51,656 bases of DNA from an uncultured Granulosicoccus sp. (GCA_947495035.1 CANLXI010000041.1:1-51656), one strand, 5' to 3'. Shown: positions 17,018-26,637, counted from the first letter of the stretch. Notes: a model not told the origin generated them from the sequence alone. Numbers and translations are program-made.

Positions 17018-17671
17018 ATGAAAGACCAGACCATGAAACTGTTGCATATCGATTCCAGCATCCTTGAGGAGGCCTCCGTCACGCGGAAGCTCAGCGCGGA
17101 CGTGGTGGCCGAATGGCTGAAGACCAATCCGTCCACGACGGTGGAAACGCTGGATCTGGCAACCGAGGCTCCGAACCATTTCAACGCCGATGCCATGGGT
17201 ATTCGAACCGAGCGGCAGGCGGAGCCATCTGCTGCGCAACGTCACGAAAACGAGGTTTCCGAGAAGCTGGTGACACAGTTCCTCGATGCGGACGTCGTGG
17301 TGATCGGCGTGCCCTTCTACAACTTCGGCATTCCTACTCAACTCAAGGCCTGGATTGATCGAGTGGCGCAGGCCGGCCGTACCTTCAAGTACACCGACAG
17401 TGGCCCTGTGGGGCTGGCAGGTGGCAAGACGGTGATACTGGCGCTGGCGCGCGGTGGGGTTTATTCGAACAGTGAAGCGGGACAGGCCATGGAGCATCAG
17501 GAAAGCTACCTGAAGGTTGTATTCGGCTTCTTCGGAATTACCGATATCCGAGTACTTCGCGCAGAAGGCGTGGCCATGGGCGAAGAGCACAAGGCGGCGG
17601 CCATGAAAGCGGCTGCCGAGGCGATCCCCGGTGTGATCGCTGCCGAAGATGCTCAGGGTATGGTCGCGTAA
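17018..17671 (+). CDS. azoR: FMN-dependent NADH-azoreductase / quinone reductase
   Basis: This 217-residue flavodoxin-fold protein matches the AzoR family, which reduces quinones and azo compounds with NADH and FMN in the cytoplasm. The N-terminal strand MKLLHIDSS, the VIGVPFYNFGIPTQLKAWID flavin-binding block (about 93-112) and ALARGGVY (about 145-152) are all present. The start could be ATG 17018 or, closer to other family members, ATG 17033; neither has a clear Shine-Dalgarno. The divergent LysR gene suggests induction by quinones or related compounds. Confidence 0.9.
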   Translation: MKDQTMKLLHIDSSILEEASVTRKLSADVVAEWLKTNPSTTVETLDLATEAPNHFNADAMGIRTERQAEPSAAQRHENEVSEKLVTQFLDADVVVIGVPFYNFGIPTQLKAWIDRVAQAGRTFKYTDSGPVGLAGGKTVILALARGGVYSNSEAGQAMEHQESYLKVVFGFFGITDIRVLRAEGVAMGEEHKAAAMKAAAEAIPGVIAAEDAQGMVA

Positions 17672-17785
17672 GGCGAGATCCTGCAAAAGGGCTTGCTGTG
17701 GTCGCTTCACGAAACGGGAGTGGACGCAAGAATGGTCGGGGTGTCGGATAGACTGGCACCCGGGCCGAAGAACGTTCGAGCGGCC

Positions 17786-18916
17786 TCACGCGTTTGCCAC
17801 TCGTTCAACCAACCAGAACAGTCCGATCAGGCCGGTGACGGCGGACGATCCGATCGCCCAGCGCCATGACGGAAAGCGTTTGCCCAGTAGCCAGATCAGG
17901 GGAAGCAGAACTGCCAGGATGATCAGCTGACCGGCCTCGACGCCCAGATTGAAGAACAGCAGGGACAGTAATGCCTGATCACCCAGGCCAATCTCCTTCA
18001 GCAGGTAGGAAAAGCCGAAACCGTGTATCAGACCGAACAGGAAGGTACTGATCAGACGTTCCCTGCGTTGCGAACGACTGAGTGACAGCTGGTTCGGTTG
18101 GCGCAGAATCATGATCGTTCTGACCGAGATATGGACAATGCTCAGCGCAATGGCCGCTTCGACTATCCGCGGTGGCAGGGTCACGATGTCCAGCACCGAC
18201 AGCGACAAGGTCACTGAATGCGCGATGGTGAACGAGGTGATCAGGCTCAGAATCGCCAGTGGAGTCATCGGTAGCAGCACCAGGCAGACCAGAAACAGAA
18301 CGTGATCGAATCCGAACAGGATATGTTCGAGGCCGACGGGGAAGAAGCGCGTACCGAATGGCCTGTTCGCAGCCTGTGTATCAGCGTTGACAGTGGGATC
18401 GTCCGTCACAGCCGCCTGTCTTGCGTCGGCAAGTTGCATGACCAGCGCCTTGACGTCCACGGTATGTTCTCGTTGCTGGTCGGAGAATGTCTCGTCCCGC
18501 GATCTGCCCAGCAATGAAATTCGCAGAACGTTCGAATGTGATGAGTCCTGAGCGAAGAACAGACTGTAACGCAGGTGCAGCAAAGTGATCGGACGACCAC
18601 AATTGAAACGGAACGTGAATTGTGCCGATGCGATGGTATCAAGCATCTTGCGAGAGACAAGCACGGGCACGCAGCTGATATTGCCGTCGCGGACGTCCAG
18701 ACCGGCGAGGATGGCATCAACCTTGTCACCACCGCTGCCTGCCGTCGATGCAGCCGGCAGTGTGTCGAGCAGGGTGTCAGGGACGGTATAGGTCAGCATC
18801 ACGCTCGAACTGGAAATCACGACTCCGGTATCCGTGATGCCAGCCTCGTGGGCGAGCGCTGTCTGCGAGAAAAGGGATATGAGCAGCAGTGCCGATAGAG
18901 CGAACAGATTTTTCAT
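17786..18916 (-). CDS. HupE/UreJ family membrane protein
   Basis: This 376-residue protein has a signal peptide of about 22 residues ending ALA, an extracytoplasmic region of about 180 residues, then about six or seven membrane helices. The membrane part carries the HupE/UreJ motifs GLEHILFGFDHVLFL, TIAHSVTL, GLIHGFGFS and FNLGVEAGQL, with conserved histidines that could handle a metal ion such as nickel. Family members are thought to be metal-linked secondary transporters, but this long form with an extracytoplasmic domain is uncharacterised. A YHYH lipoprotein gene lies 111 bp upstream on the same strand, so the two probably work together. Confidence 0.88.
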   Translation of the reverse strand: MKNLFALSALLLISLFSQTALAHEAGITDTGVVISSSSVMLTYTVPDTLLDTLPAASTAGSGGDKVDAILAGLDVRDGNISCVPVLVSRKMLDTIASAQFTFRFNCGRPITLLHLRYSLFFAQDSSHSNVLRISLLGRSRDETFSDQQREHTVDVKALVMQLADARQAAVTDDPTVNADTQAANRPFGTRFFPVGLEHILFGFDHVLFLVCLVLLPMTPLAILSLITSFTIAHSVTLSLSVLDIVTLPPRIVEAAIALSIVHISVRTIMILRQPNQLSLSRSQRRERLISTFLFGLIHGFGFSYLLKEIGLGDQALLSLLFFNLGVEAGQLIILAVLLPLIWLLGKRFPSWRWAIGSSAVTGLIGLFWLVERVANA

Positions 18917-19027
18917 GGGGCTGTGAGTGGTGACAAGAGCGGCTCACCGGCGGTCGGCCCGCCATTGGCGGACAAACCGTTGCGATACCGCAGATGGTGA
19001 GCTGTCGTGTATATCGGAGCAGCGCGC

Positions 19028-20176
19028 CTACTGTGCAGGAGCATCCTGCGGGGGCGGGCCCACACCTTCGTTGTCACCGCCTCCGAAGGACGCATGCGGT
19101 GTGCCCGTGAAGCACTTGATGACCCACGGGTAGGTATCCGTGACATAGTAGCCGTACTGGCCATTGATGCTCATGCCGTTACATTCGTCCAGATCACCAC
19201 TGTTGGTGAATTCCCAGTCGTCATTGTAGGTACCATCGTGATCACCGCCCGGATTGGTATCACTGCGCTCGCCTCGCGAGCCGGGCTTGAGCGTGTAACC
19301 CGAAATGGCCTTGCGCACCTGACCGGAATTCTCGTCGTGGAAGTAGCTGCCGTAAATGGGAAATCCATCGGCGGCAAAGCCGATGACCGGCGATCCGTCA
19401 CTGCCCGGGTTGTCATCGAACATGGCGTTGGGGCCACCATGATAGTGATAGAGTCCGCCGGGCTGAGTGTGAGCATTGTGCAGATCGGCACCGAATTTCG
19501 CGTCCGTACCCAGTGGGTCCAGCAACCACGGATCATCGGTTGAGCAGCCGATTCCGGTATTGCCATCGTCGCCGGCATCCGGGCTGTTGGGGCGATAGCA
19601 GCCCGCCGAGAGAATGTCCAGCCGCACTCCGTTGAGGAAAACTCCGTTCTTGACCTGTTGGCTCAGTGCGGTGGGTTCAGCGGCGATGGCGGGACTGCGT
19701 GTGATGGTCGATACCGTATCAGTGGCGGCGATGGTCGCACCGTCTGCACCACCGGCAAACGCGGCGGTGTCATCGTTGAAGTCGTGGTTGGGCACACTGT
19801 TGGAGGTGATGGTGCACTCGGTGTTCGTGGCCGTGATGAACACGTCGGCATTGAAGCTCAAGCTGTTCTGGATATCGACTACTGTGGCGTCGAATGTATT
19901 CACGTAGTCACCACAATCGGCGCTTCGTTCCGAGAAAACAGCGTTGTAGATATCGATGATTTCGGTATCGCTGCCGCCTGTTGTCGTATCGGTCTCATCA
20001 ACGGTTACATCCGTAACGGTATCCCCGGTGGTTACTTCCGAATCGGTCTCGTCAGTGCTTGTATCAGTATTGAGAGTGCCGGAATCACTGCAGCCGCTGA
20101 CAGCGACGATGACGGCCGTCAGGGTGGCACCGAGCAGGGACTTGCACGCGGCAGTGTTCTTGAATGGTAATGACAT
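19028..20176 (-). CDS. YHYH-domain lipoprotein
   Basis: Read from ATG 20176 (AGGA about 8 bp upstream), this is a 382-residue lipoprotein: signal peptide with lipobox VSGC and lipid-bearing C29. A Thr/Asp-rich low-complexity linker (about 31-75) follows. The YHYH domain carries GLYHYHGGPNAMFD, GFPIYGSYFHDE and a C-terminal YPWVIKCFTGTP. The histidine-rich motif suggests metal binding; the family is uncharacterised. An upstream GTG/ATG at 20275 would put 33 extra residues before the lipobox and is rejected. The HupE/UreJ-like gene follows on the same strand, and such pairs occur in other bacteria, which supports a shared metal-related role. Confidence 0.88.
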   Translation of the reverse strand: MSLPFKNTAACKSLLGATLTAVIVAVSGCSDSGTLNTDTSTDETDSEVTTGDTVTDVTVDETDTTTGGSDTEIIDIYNAVFSERSADCGDYVNTFDATVVDIQNSLSFNADVFITATNTECTITSNSVPNHDFNDDTAAFAGGADGATIAATDTVSTITRSPAIAAEPTALSQQVKNGVFLNGVRLDILSAGCYRPNSPDAGDDGNTGIGCSTDDPWLLDPLGTDAKFGADLHNAHTQPGGLYHYHGGPNAMFDDNPGSDGSPVIGFAADGFPIYGSYFHDENSGQVRKAISGYTLKPGSRGERSDTNPGGDHDGTYNDDWEFTNSGDLDECNGMSINGQYGYYVTDTYPWVIKCFTGTPHASFGGGDNEGVGPPPQDAPAQ

Positions 20177-20556
20177 GGAGTATTCCTGAACGAGCTTCGA
20201 GCTCTGGCTGGCCATCAAGCATAGGGAATCAATGTGCAAGGAATTTGGAGATTGCCCGGTATGGGGTTTGAGCAAGGTGCCGAGTTTGTATCAGTAACGT
20301 GAGATGAGGCACAGAGCGCTGCAATGGTGAATACAGGGAGCCGCACAGCTCTGGGTCACCACGGCGCTTGCAGGGGTCTGTAAAGGAAGGTCAAGGGAGT
20401 CCGATAATCAGTGAATACGCACTTTGGGCGAATGAGCCAATGGCAGCCATCACGGGAAACGTTCCCTGTGGCTTGTCCATCAGATTGTCGACCATCGCTC
20501 ATTGCCAGAGAGACAGTGACGGGATATCGAGGCCATTACCTTGATGCAGGGTGCCC
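20177..20556. other. Intergenic region between divergent genes, nothing identified
   Basis: These 380 bp separate the YHYH lipoprotein and the DUF262 gene and must hold promoters for both. A short hairpin, GGGAA-ACG-TTCCC, is present near 20455. No open frame with gene-like features, no repeat and no RNA gene was found. Confidence 0.5.
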
Positions 20557-22350
20557 ATGAGTACTTTCGAGAGCACAACCAGATCATTGACCGAACTGCT
20601 GAGAGAGATCGGGGCCGGTGTCATTCAGCTACCCGAGTTCCAGCGTGGCTGGATCTGGGATGATGACCAGATCCAGGACCTCCTGGTCAGTATTGCAGGC
20701 CGATTTCCCATTGGCACGGTGACACTGCTGGAATGCGCAGACCAGGGGCTGTTCAAGACACGAGCGTTGGAGGGGTTCGAGAAAATCGTGCCGCGAGGCT
20801 GCGACCCGGAACAGCTGATTCTCGATGGACAACAACGCCTGACCTCGCTGGCGCGAGTACTCCTCCTGGATACGCCCGTGGACACTTGCAAGGCGAGCAG
20901 GAAATCGATCAGGCGTTACTACTACATTGATATCAGCCGGGCCGTGAATGAGGGCGTTGAAGGCTCCGTGCTCAGCGTGGATGAGAGTCGCGAATTCAGG
21001 GACCCGGCTACAGGAAAAGTGAAGTTCAAGCTGAAAAGCTCCGAGCAGGAATGTCGGGCCAAATGCTTTCCCTGCCACCTGATTCTGCAATCGGACGACT
21101 GGGAGGCGGAGTACCTGAAGATAAACCCGGGCGATGGGGAGTTGCTCGCCGCTTTTCGGGAAACCGTGCTGAATGCCTTTCGTCAATACACGGTGACGGT
21201 ATCGCAGCTCAAGCGGGATACACCGATCGAGTCTGTCAGTCGTGTATTCCAGAGGGCGAACCTGGGTGGTGCTCAGCTGACGGTATTCGAGATACTCAAC
21301 GCCAAATACGCTGCAGCAGGCTTCAGCCTGCGCGATGACTGGCATGGCTCTCTGCGTCAGAACATCGTTTCTCGCAAGGCTCGAATCGCTCGAAACCCAC
21401 TCCTGGAAGACATCGAGGAAACCGATTTCATACAGGCAGTCACACTCCTGCACACACATGATCTGCGTCTGAAGGCTCTCGCCAAAGGCAGAACCGGCAA
21501 GCAGCTGGTGCCGATCAGTGCCAAGCGCAACGATGTTCTGTCCCTGCCGCTGGATGCCTGGAAGAACTGGGCGACGCAGTTGGAGGCAGCTTATGAACAT
21601 GTTGCCTATTTCCTGCGCGCCGAGGCCTTGTATCATCGCCGGGAGCTTCCTTATCGGGTACAGCTGGTTCCTCTGGTGTCCCTCATGGCGCGAATCGGAG
21701 ACCGCTGGCGGGAGACACAGAACCGCGACAAGATTGCTCGTTGGTTCTGGTGCGGCATTCTCGGCGAGTTGTATGATGGCGCAGTGGAAGAGCGCCTCGC
21801 GATGGACTACGAGGAATTGCTGATCTGGCTGGACAACACGGCAAAGGTACCCACCACGGTCAGAGAAGCCTGTTTTTCCCCGAGTCGCTTCGATGTGCTG
21901 CATACGCGCAATTCAGCTGCCTACAAGGGAGTGGCCCTGTTGGTACTCCGGGAAGGGGCCGAGGACTGGTACTGGCGAACCTCCATTCGGGATCTCAAGA
22001 TCTACGAGATATCGATAGACATTCACAATATATTTCCTCGGGCCTGGTGCGATAGTCAGCGCATCCCACGCAGCCGTTATGACAGCATACTGAACAAGAC
22101 ACTGTTATCCTATAAAGCCAATCGCAAGATAGCCAGCAATGCGCCTGCCGATTACATTGCCAAGTTGCAGGCGGACAAACAGGTGGGCCTGACGGACGAG
22201 GCCATGGATGCCGTTCTGGCCACTCATGCACTCTCGCCGGAATTGTTGCGGGAGGGGGATTTCTACGCCTTCGTCGAAGATCGACGTTCAAGGTTGTGTG
22301 ATCTGGTGGAATTGGCCATGGGGAAGGTGGTGTCGCGTGCTGGTGACTGA
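20557..22350 (+). CDS. DUF262 domain protein with C-terminal DUF1524/HNH-like region (GmrSD-like)
   Basis: This 597-residue protein resembles GmrSD-type fused proteins. The N-terminal DUF262 part carries IQLPEFQRGWIWDDDQI (near 23-39) and the ParB-like signature LDGQQRLTSL (about 89-98). The C-terminal part has HNIFPRAW (H490) and, about 25 residues on, ILNKTLLSYKANRKIA, matching the H...N...N pattern of DUF1524 HNH-type nucleases. GmrSD relatives hydrolyse nucleotides and cut modified phage DNA (type IV restriction). ATG 20557 is preferred over GTG 20551 because GCAGGG lies about 6 bp before it. No methylase, other defence gene or mobile element is nearby, so a defence role is family-based inference only. 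Confidence 0.82.
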   Translation: MSTFESTTRSLTELLREIGAGVIQLPEFQRGWIWDDDQIQDLLVSIAGRFPIGTVTLLECADQGLFKTRALEGFEKIVPRGCDPEQLILDGQQRLTSLARVLLLDTPVDTCKASRKSIRRYYYIDISRAVNEGVEGSVLSVDESREFRDPATGKVKFKLKSSEQECRAKCFPCHLILQSDDWEAEYLKINPGDGELLAAFRETVLNAFRQYTVTVSQLKRDTPIESVSRVFQRANLGGAQLTVFEILNAKYAAAGFSLRDDWHGSLRQNIVSRKARIARNPLLEDIEETDFIQAVTLLHTHDLRLKALAKGRTGKQLVPISAKRNDVLSLPLDAWKNWATQLEAAYEHVAYFLRAEALYHRRELPYRVQLVPLVSLMARIGDRWRETQNRDKIARWFWCGILGELYDGAVEERLAMDYEELLIWLDNTAKVPTTVREACFSPSRFDVLHTRNSAAYKGVALLVLREGAEDWYWRTSIRDLKIYEISIDIHNIFPRAWCDSQRIPRSRYDSILNKTLLSYKANRKIASNAPADYIAKLQADKQVGLTDEAMDAVLATHALSPELLREGDFYAFVEDRRSRLCDLVELAMGKVVSRAGD

Positions 22351-22383
22351 GAGTCTGGTGGTGTCCGGATCAATTGACGGCAG

Positions 22384-22887
22384 ATGGCCCGCATGAAGAC
22401 CCTGCAGGAACTGCTGAATACACTGCCGCAACAGGGAGAACTTCGCTGGATTGGCTTGCGACCCGAGCGGCGCGCTGAGATGATCAGTGTTGATATTGCC
22501 GCTGTGTCCAGCAAGTCCGGTCTGGAAGGGGATCGTTATCAGGGGCGTACCGGTCAGCGCCATGTCACCCTGTTGCAGGAGGAGCATCTGCCTGTCATTG
22601 CAGCCTGTGTGGGGCGCAGGCATGTTCGCGCAGAAGACTTGCGGCGCAATTTGCTCGTGACAGGAATCAACCTGCTGGCCTTGAAGAACAGGATCATCTC
22701 CATTGGCAGCGTCGAGCTGGAAGTGACCGGCCTGTGTCATCCTTGCAGCAGGATGGAAGAGACCCTGGGGGAGGGGGGATACAATGCGGTCAGAGGGCAC
22801 GGAGGTGTGACTGCGCGCGTGCTGACGGATGGTCATATCCGGGTTGGAGACAGCGTTGCATTGAATGCTTCCGTGTCGGACCGGTAG
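22384..22887 (+). CDS. MOSC domain-containing protein
   Basis: This 167-residue protein contains a MOSC beta-barrel domain, used to bind sulfur or molybdenum-linked groups in MoCo sulfurase-related proteins. Visible family features are GLEGDRYQGRTGQRHVTL (about 47-64), EDLRRNLLVTGINL and the CHPCSRME segment (about 120-127) with the conserved cysteine. It is a short stand-alone MOSC protein without the beta-barrel N-terminal or ferredoxin domains. It starts 33 bp after the DUF262 gene; co-transcription is possible, but no functional link is evident. Confidence 0.88.
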   Translation: MARMKTLQELLNTLPQQGELRWIGLRPERRAEMISVDIAAVSSKSGLEGDRYQGRTGQRHVTLLQEEHLPVIAACVGRRHVRAEDLRRNLLVTGINLLALKNRIISIGSVELEVTGLCHPCSRMEETLGEGGYNAVRGHGGVTARVLTDGHIRVGDSVALNASVSDR

Positions 22888-22985
22888 CGGCGATCGCTCG
22901 CAGGGACGCGATACGCCGGCTGCCGGCTATGGACATTGTCCTGATCCGATGCTGCATTTCAGGGCGATGGTGACAAGTCTGTCGG

Positions 22986-23969
22986 TCAGGTGGTTTGCAC
23001 ATTGCTGCCGAAGTACATGAACTCCTTGCTCATGGAGGCAATTTCTTCGGATGCCAGTGACAGAGTTGGAGTGTCCAGCATCTGGAAACTCTTCTGGGAC
23101 TTTACCCACTCATCAGCCGTCTCCAGCGTGGACAGGGTATAGGTGGTCGACTCGCTGAGATAGTGGGTGGGGATGACGATCTTGGGCTGCAATCGCTCTA
23201 CGATGGCATTGCCCTGCTCGTAGGACAGGATATGTTGCGACCCGTCCACGGGCAGAGTGAGTACATCGATCTGCCCGATGGCTTTCCAGAAATCCTCACC
23301 CGGATCGGGTCGGTTATCACCCCAGACAAGCGTTCGGATGCCACCGGTTTCGATGACATAGACCACCATGTCCATATGACCGATGTTGTTGGGAGGGCAT
23401 GCTTCCACACCGAATTCATCCAGAGCATTGGTCCACTGATACCAGCCTGGTGCAATACAGGCGTGCTTGTCGGCATAGCCGGTGATTCTGATGTCCGCAA
23501 ATTCGAAATTGCCAACCATGCGATCCAGGACCATCGTGGACTGCGGTCTGTCGATGGCATCGTGATCGAAATGCGTGTGGGTGGACAGAGTGATGTCCAC
23601 GAGAGTTTCCGGGAACTTGGACTTGAACCACAATCCCCAGGCGCCGGAAGGGTCGTCTCGCCAGGGGTCAACGATCACTGTGGCACCACTGGGGGCCGTT
23701 ATCTTCAACGCGCAATGCCCATAATAGTCCAGCTTCACCTCACCACCGGGAAAACTGCTGGCGGCCTGCAATTCCAGTACATGGTTGTTGTTACCGGGTT
23801 GAGTCCAGTCGGTGGACTGTGCGCTGGCTTTTCCGGAGCCCAGAGACATGGTGGCAGCAGACACTCCTGCGGCACCTGCAGCCATGAAGAACGAGCGACG
23901 CGACAGGTTGGGGGCCAGTGAATCCAGTTTGCCGTCGAGCCGAACGGGTTTGAGATCGAGCTTCTTCAT
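22986..23969 (-). CDS. Tat-exported metallo-beta-lactamase-fold hydrolase
   Basis: From ATG 23969 (GGGAGAA about 8 bp upstream) this is a 327-residue protein. A twin-arginine signal (SRRSFFMAAG, about 23-32) ends near KASA, so it is exported folded to the periplasm. The metal-binding motif HTHFDHD is at 131-137, with further ligands likely at IPTHYLS near the C-terminal end and at the aspartate in VWGDNR. It belongs to the UlaG-like branch of the metallo-beta-lactamase superfamily; the substrate is unknown. A GAF-LuxR regulator lies immediately upstream on the same strand and is a likely controller. An earlier start at 24002 lacks support. Confidence 0.85.
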   Translation of the reverse strand: MKKLDLKPVRLDGKLDSLAPNLSRRSFFMAAGAAGVSAATMSLGSGKASAQSTDWTQPGNNNHVLELQAASSFPGGEVKLDYYGHCALKITAPSGATVIVDPWRDDPSGAWGLWFKSKFPETLVDITLSTHTHFDHDAIDRPQSTMVLDRMVGNFEFADIRITGYADKHACIAPGWYQWTNALDEFGVEACPPNNIGHMDMVVYVIETGGIRTLVWGDNRPDPGEDFWKAIGQIDVLTLPVDGSQHILSYEQGNAIVERLQPKIVIPTHYLSESTTYTLSTLETADEWVKSQKSFQMLDTPTLSLASEEIASMSKEFMYFGSNVQTT

Positions 23970-24084
23970 TGTGTGATTCTCCCTCGGATGTGCGGGCGGC
24001 ATGCCCGTTGATTACCGAGGCTATCACTGGCCGGGATATCCTCCCCCATGGGGATGGTCATGGCTCGATAGGGGGGATTTCCCC

Positions 24085-25050
24085 CTATTCCTGCAGAGAC
24101 ATGAGATGGCTGCGCAAGCTGATATCACGCTCGAGCCCCAGCTTGCGCCTGATATTGCTGCGATGGTAATCAATGGTACTGGTCTCGCGGAACATGGCTC
24201 TGGCGATGTCCTTGGTGGACTTTCCATGCAGGATAAGCTGGGCCACTTCGGTTTCCTTCTGGGTCAGGGATTCGAATCTCGCTGTATTCGCTGCTGCAAA
24301 CTGACTCGTGATGGAGGCCAGGCTGGATTCCAGCAATTCCAGATAGACGGCATATTCGGGTGCAACTGCACCCTTGGAGTGCAGGGTGTTCATGTGAGGT
24401 TTGACCAGGGCTTCCAGCTGGCGAATGATATCGGCCTCGAATTCCTCGCGTGATGAAGCCATGCGTTCCACCAGTACTTGCAGAGTCGTATTGGCTCGCT
24501 TGAGCTCCTTGGTGCGGCTGTCGACCGTTTGCTCAAGCCCTGCCAGCAGTTTTCTCAATTGGTTCTCGGCCTTCTCGCGTCGGGCAATTTCCGTCAGCAA
24601 TGACAGATCAGCCTCTATCAGGCTACGGAATTCGATCAGCAGATCGCGACACTGCAATGCCCGTTCGTTGCTGGAGCTGTCCAGCACGCAGAGTGTACCC
24701 AGCAATGCGCCGTCCGGCCAGCGTAATGGGTAGCCCATATAAAATGACATGCCGTACTCAAGATCTTCATTGTTCTGCCACACCGGGTCGCAATTGGCGT
24801 CTTCCACGACCAACTCGTCATCTCGAGCAATGACTTCCTGACAATACAGTTCAGGGCCAAGTTCGAATTTCTGTCCTACCCGGTAGGGGTTTTCCTTACC
24901 GGTGGACTTGATCAGAACGGAATGTCTGGGTGGATCGGTTTTCATGATCAGCCCGGCTGGTACCTGAGCCATCGCTGATGCCAGATCGATGACACGCTGC
25001 CACTTGGCAAGTATGTCTGCTGGAATCTGCGGCTTTTCCGACGTCTTCAT
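24085..25050 (-). CDS. GAF domain LuxR-family transcriptional regulator
   Basis: This 321-residue regulator has an N-terminal GAF sensor (about 15-165; note GYPLRWPDGALLGTLCVLD), a coiled coil (about 165-210), a helical middle region and a C-terminal LuxR-type helix-turn-helix. The HTH spans about 258-318 with LTQKETEVAQLILHGKSTKD and the recognition part STIDYHRSNIRRKLG. It lacks a receiver domain, so it probably responds to a small molecule or redox state through the GAF domain. AGGAGA stands about 6 bp before the ATG. It is 115 bp upstream of the Tat-exported hydrolase, its likely target. Confidence 0.88.
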   Translation of the reverse strand: MKTSEKPQIPADILAKWQRVIDLASAMAQVPAGLIMKTDPPRHSVLIKSTGKENPYRVGQKFELGPELYCQEVIARDDELVVEDANCDPVWQNNEDLEYGMSFYMGYPLRWPDGALLGTLCVLDSSSNERALQCRDLLIEFRSLIEADLSLLTEIARREKAENQLRKLLAGLEQTVDSRTKELKRANTTLQVLVERMASSREEFEADIIRQLEALVKPHMNTLHSKGAVAPEYAVYLELLESSLASITSQFAAANTARFESLTQKETEVAQLILHGKSTKDIARAMFRETSTIDYHRSNIRRKLGLERDISLRSHLMSLQE

Positions 25051-25247
25051 CCCGGTCTCCTGGTAATGTCAGGTGAAGGCCGTTCGGCACATCGAGCACC
25101 GAAGCGACTGCTGGTTCCTGCAACCTTACCGAAATACCGGATGCATGACTCACTGACAGTGGGTGAAGCGCCGAAAATCGGCTTGTCGACCGACAATCGC
25201 TGTTCGACTGTGGATGGCCACCTGATCAGTGGTTGGACAGCATGATG

Positions 25248-26528
25248 TCATTCGACTTCGGGCAGGCTTCGTCCCAGTATGGCGCCGGCTGCACTGAGCA
25301 GTGACAGCAGCGCAATCAGGGTCACTGGAGGCAGGATGGTGGATAGCCCGCTGGAGATCAAGCCGACGAACAGCAGTATCAGACCGATGGTGGAGTTGCT
25401 GACGGCAACATAATCCACCCGATTGTCGTCGTTAGCCATATCCACGATATAGGTCTTGCGCCCGACGCGGATACCCTGATGAGCCAGTTCGAGGCAGAAG
25501 TACAACGCAGGCACGAGCCAGGCGTTGCTGAACAGCTCCGGCAGGGTCTGATGCAAGACAACGGTGGACAGTCCCAGAGCGCTGACCAGAGTTGCACTGA
25601 GCAACAGGACAAGACGTGATGAGTGGTCGGCCAGACGCCCCCAGAGCGGTGAGGCTATCAGACTGGCGACGCCACTGGCCAGTAACAGTGCGCCGAAGCC
25701 TGCCAGGGGATTCTCACTCCCGGCCTGCAGCATGACATAGTAAGGGGCTACCAGCGCCGACGAGGTAAGTAGCGCGCGGGCAATGACAAAGCGCAGAAAG
25801 TGCGCGTCTTTGCGTAGCAGTTTGAGCCTCTGCCAGAAACGATTGTCGGCATCCTTCGGTTTCTGCTCCGGTTCGTCGAGAAAGGAGATGACAAGGGTGG
25901 CCAGCCACCAGGCGAGTCCGGCCACGGCGACCATCCACATCAGAGGCTGAACACCCGGAGCACCTTGTACCAGGATCAGCAGCACGGCGACGATACACGT
26001 TGCCAGTCCGGCTGCGCTGGAAGCCCAGCCATTGGTCTGGCCTCGCAGTCCCTTGGGCACTCCCTTGCCGATCATCGCCTTGTGAGTCAGTGAGCAGAGA
26101 CATCGCGCCAGGCTCAGAATGGCCAGACAGAGGACGACGGCCCAGCCTGCCAGTGTGCCTTCGAGCGTGGCGACAGAAGCCAGCATGCCCAGTGCCGCTG
26201 CTCCCTGTACCAGCGTGCCCAATCGATACAGGCCTGCCTGACGGCTGCGACTGTTGGCAAGGCTGGCAAGTGCCGCCTGTGGTAGCAGAGCTCCGGATTC
26301 ACGGATGGGAACCAGAAGGCTGATGGCAGCAGCGGAAGCCCCCATGCTCTGCAGCAACCAGGTGAGGGTGATCTTGGGGTTGGCCAGTGAATCCGCGGTT
26401 TTGGTCAGGAACGTCGCTGCAATCAATACCAGCGCATTGCGAGCGATCTTGTCGCGTTCTTCGGTCGAGTCCGGTAGCTCAGAGTTCGCCGTTGTGCTTT
26501 TCAACCATCTGCTCGCCCAGCCGTTCAT
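25248..26528 (-). CDS. MFS transporter
   Basis: This 426-residue protein has 11-12 membrane helices in two halves separated by a charged loop (about 220-240, with DEPEQKPKDADNRFWQRLK). The second half has a G-R-L-A-D-H-S-S-R motif (about 298-306) at the position of the major-facilitator loop motif. Its start ATG has GGAG close by. The substrate cannot be inferred; no enzyme gene is co-directional and close. It is divergent from the DUF2945 gene. Confidence 0.82.
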   Translation of the reverse strand: MNGWASRWLKSTTANSELPDSTEERDKIARNALVLIAATFLTKTADSLANPKITLTWLLQSMGASAAAISLLVPIRESGALLPQAALASLANSRSRQAGLYRLGTLVQGAAALGMLASVATLEGTLAGWAVVLCLAILSLARCLCSLTHKAMIGKGVPKGLRGQTNGWASSAAGLATCIVAVLLILVQGAPGVQPLMWMVAVAGLAWWLATLVISFLDEPEQKPKDADNRFWQRLKLLRKDAHFLRFVIARALLTSSALVAPYYVMLQAGSENPLAGFGALLLASGVASLIASPLWGRLADHSSRLVLLLSATLVSALGLSTVVLHQTLPELFSNAWLVPALYFCLELAHQGIRVGRKTYIVDMANDDNRVDYVAVSNSTIGLILLFVGLISSGLSTILPPVTLIALLSLLSAAGAILGRSLPEVE

Positions 26529-26637
26529 GCGACTCCAGTCAATCCGCTTGTGTAAACGTGGGAGCTTGTCGTGATCGATGAACCGAGCTTGCTAGACTCG
26601 CCGACTGTACAAGCAGAAGCATTCAGGGGGAGAGGAT

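Noticed and set aside
20551..22887. Defence island
   Set aside because: Only one gene (DUF262) has a defence-linked family; the neighbours are metabolic or MOSC, and there is no mobile element.
24260..24290. tRNA-like TTCGAATC sequence
   Set aside because: It lies inside the GAF-LuxR coding region and has no acceptor or anticodon stems. No tRNA was found in the window.
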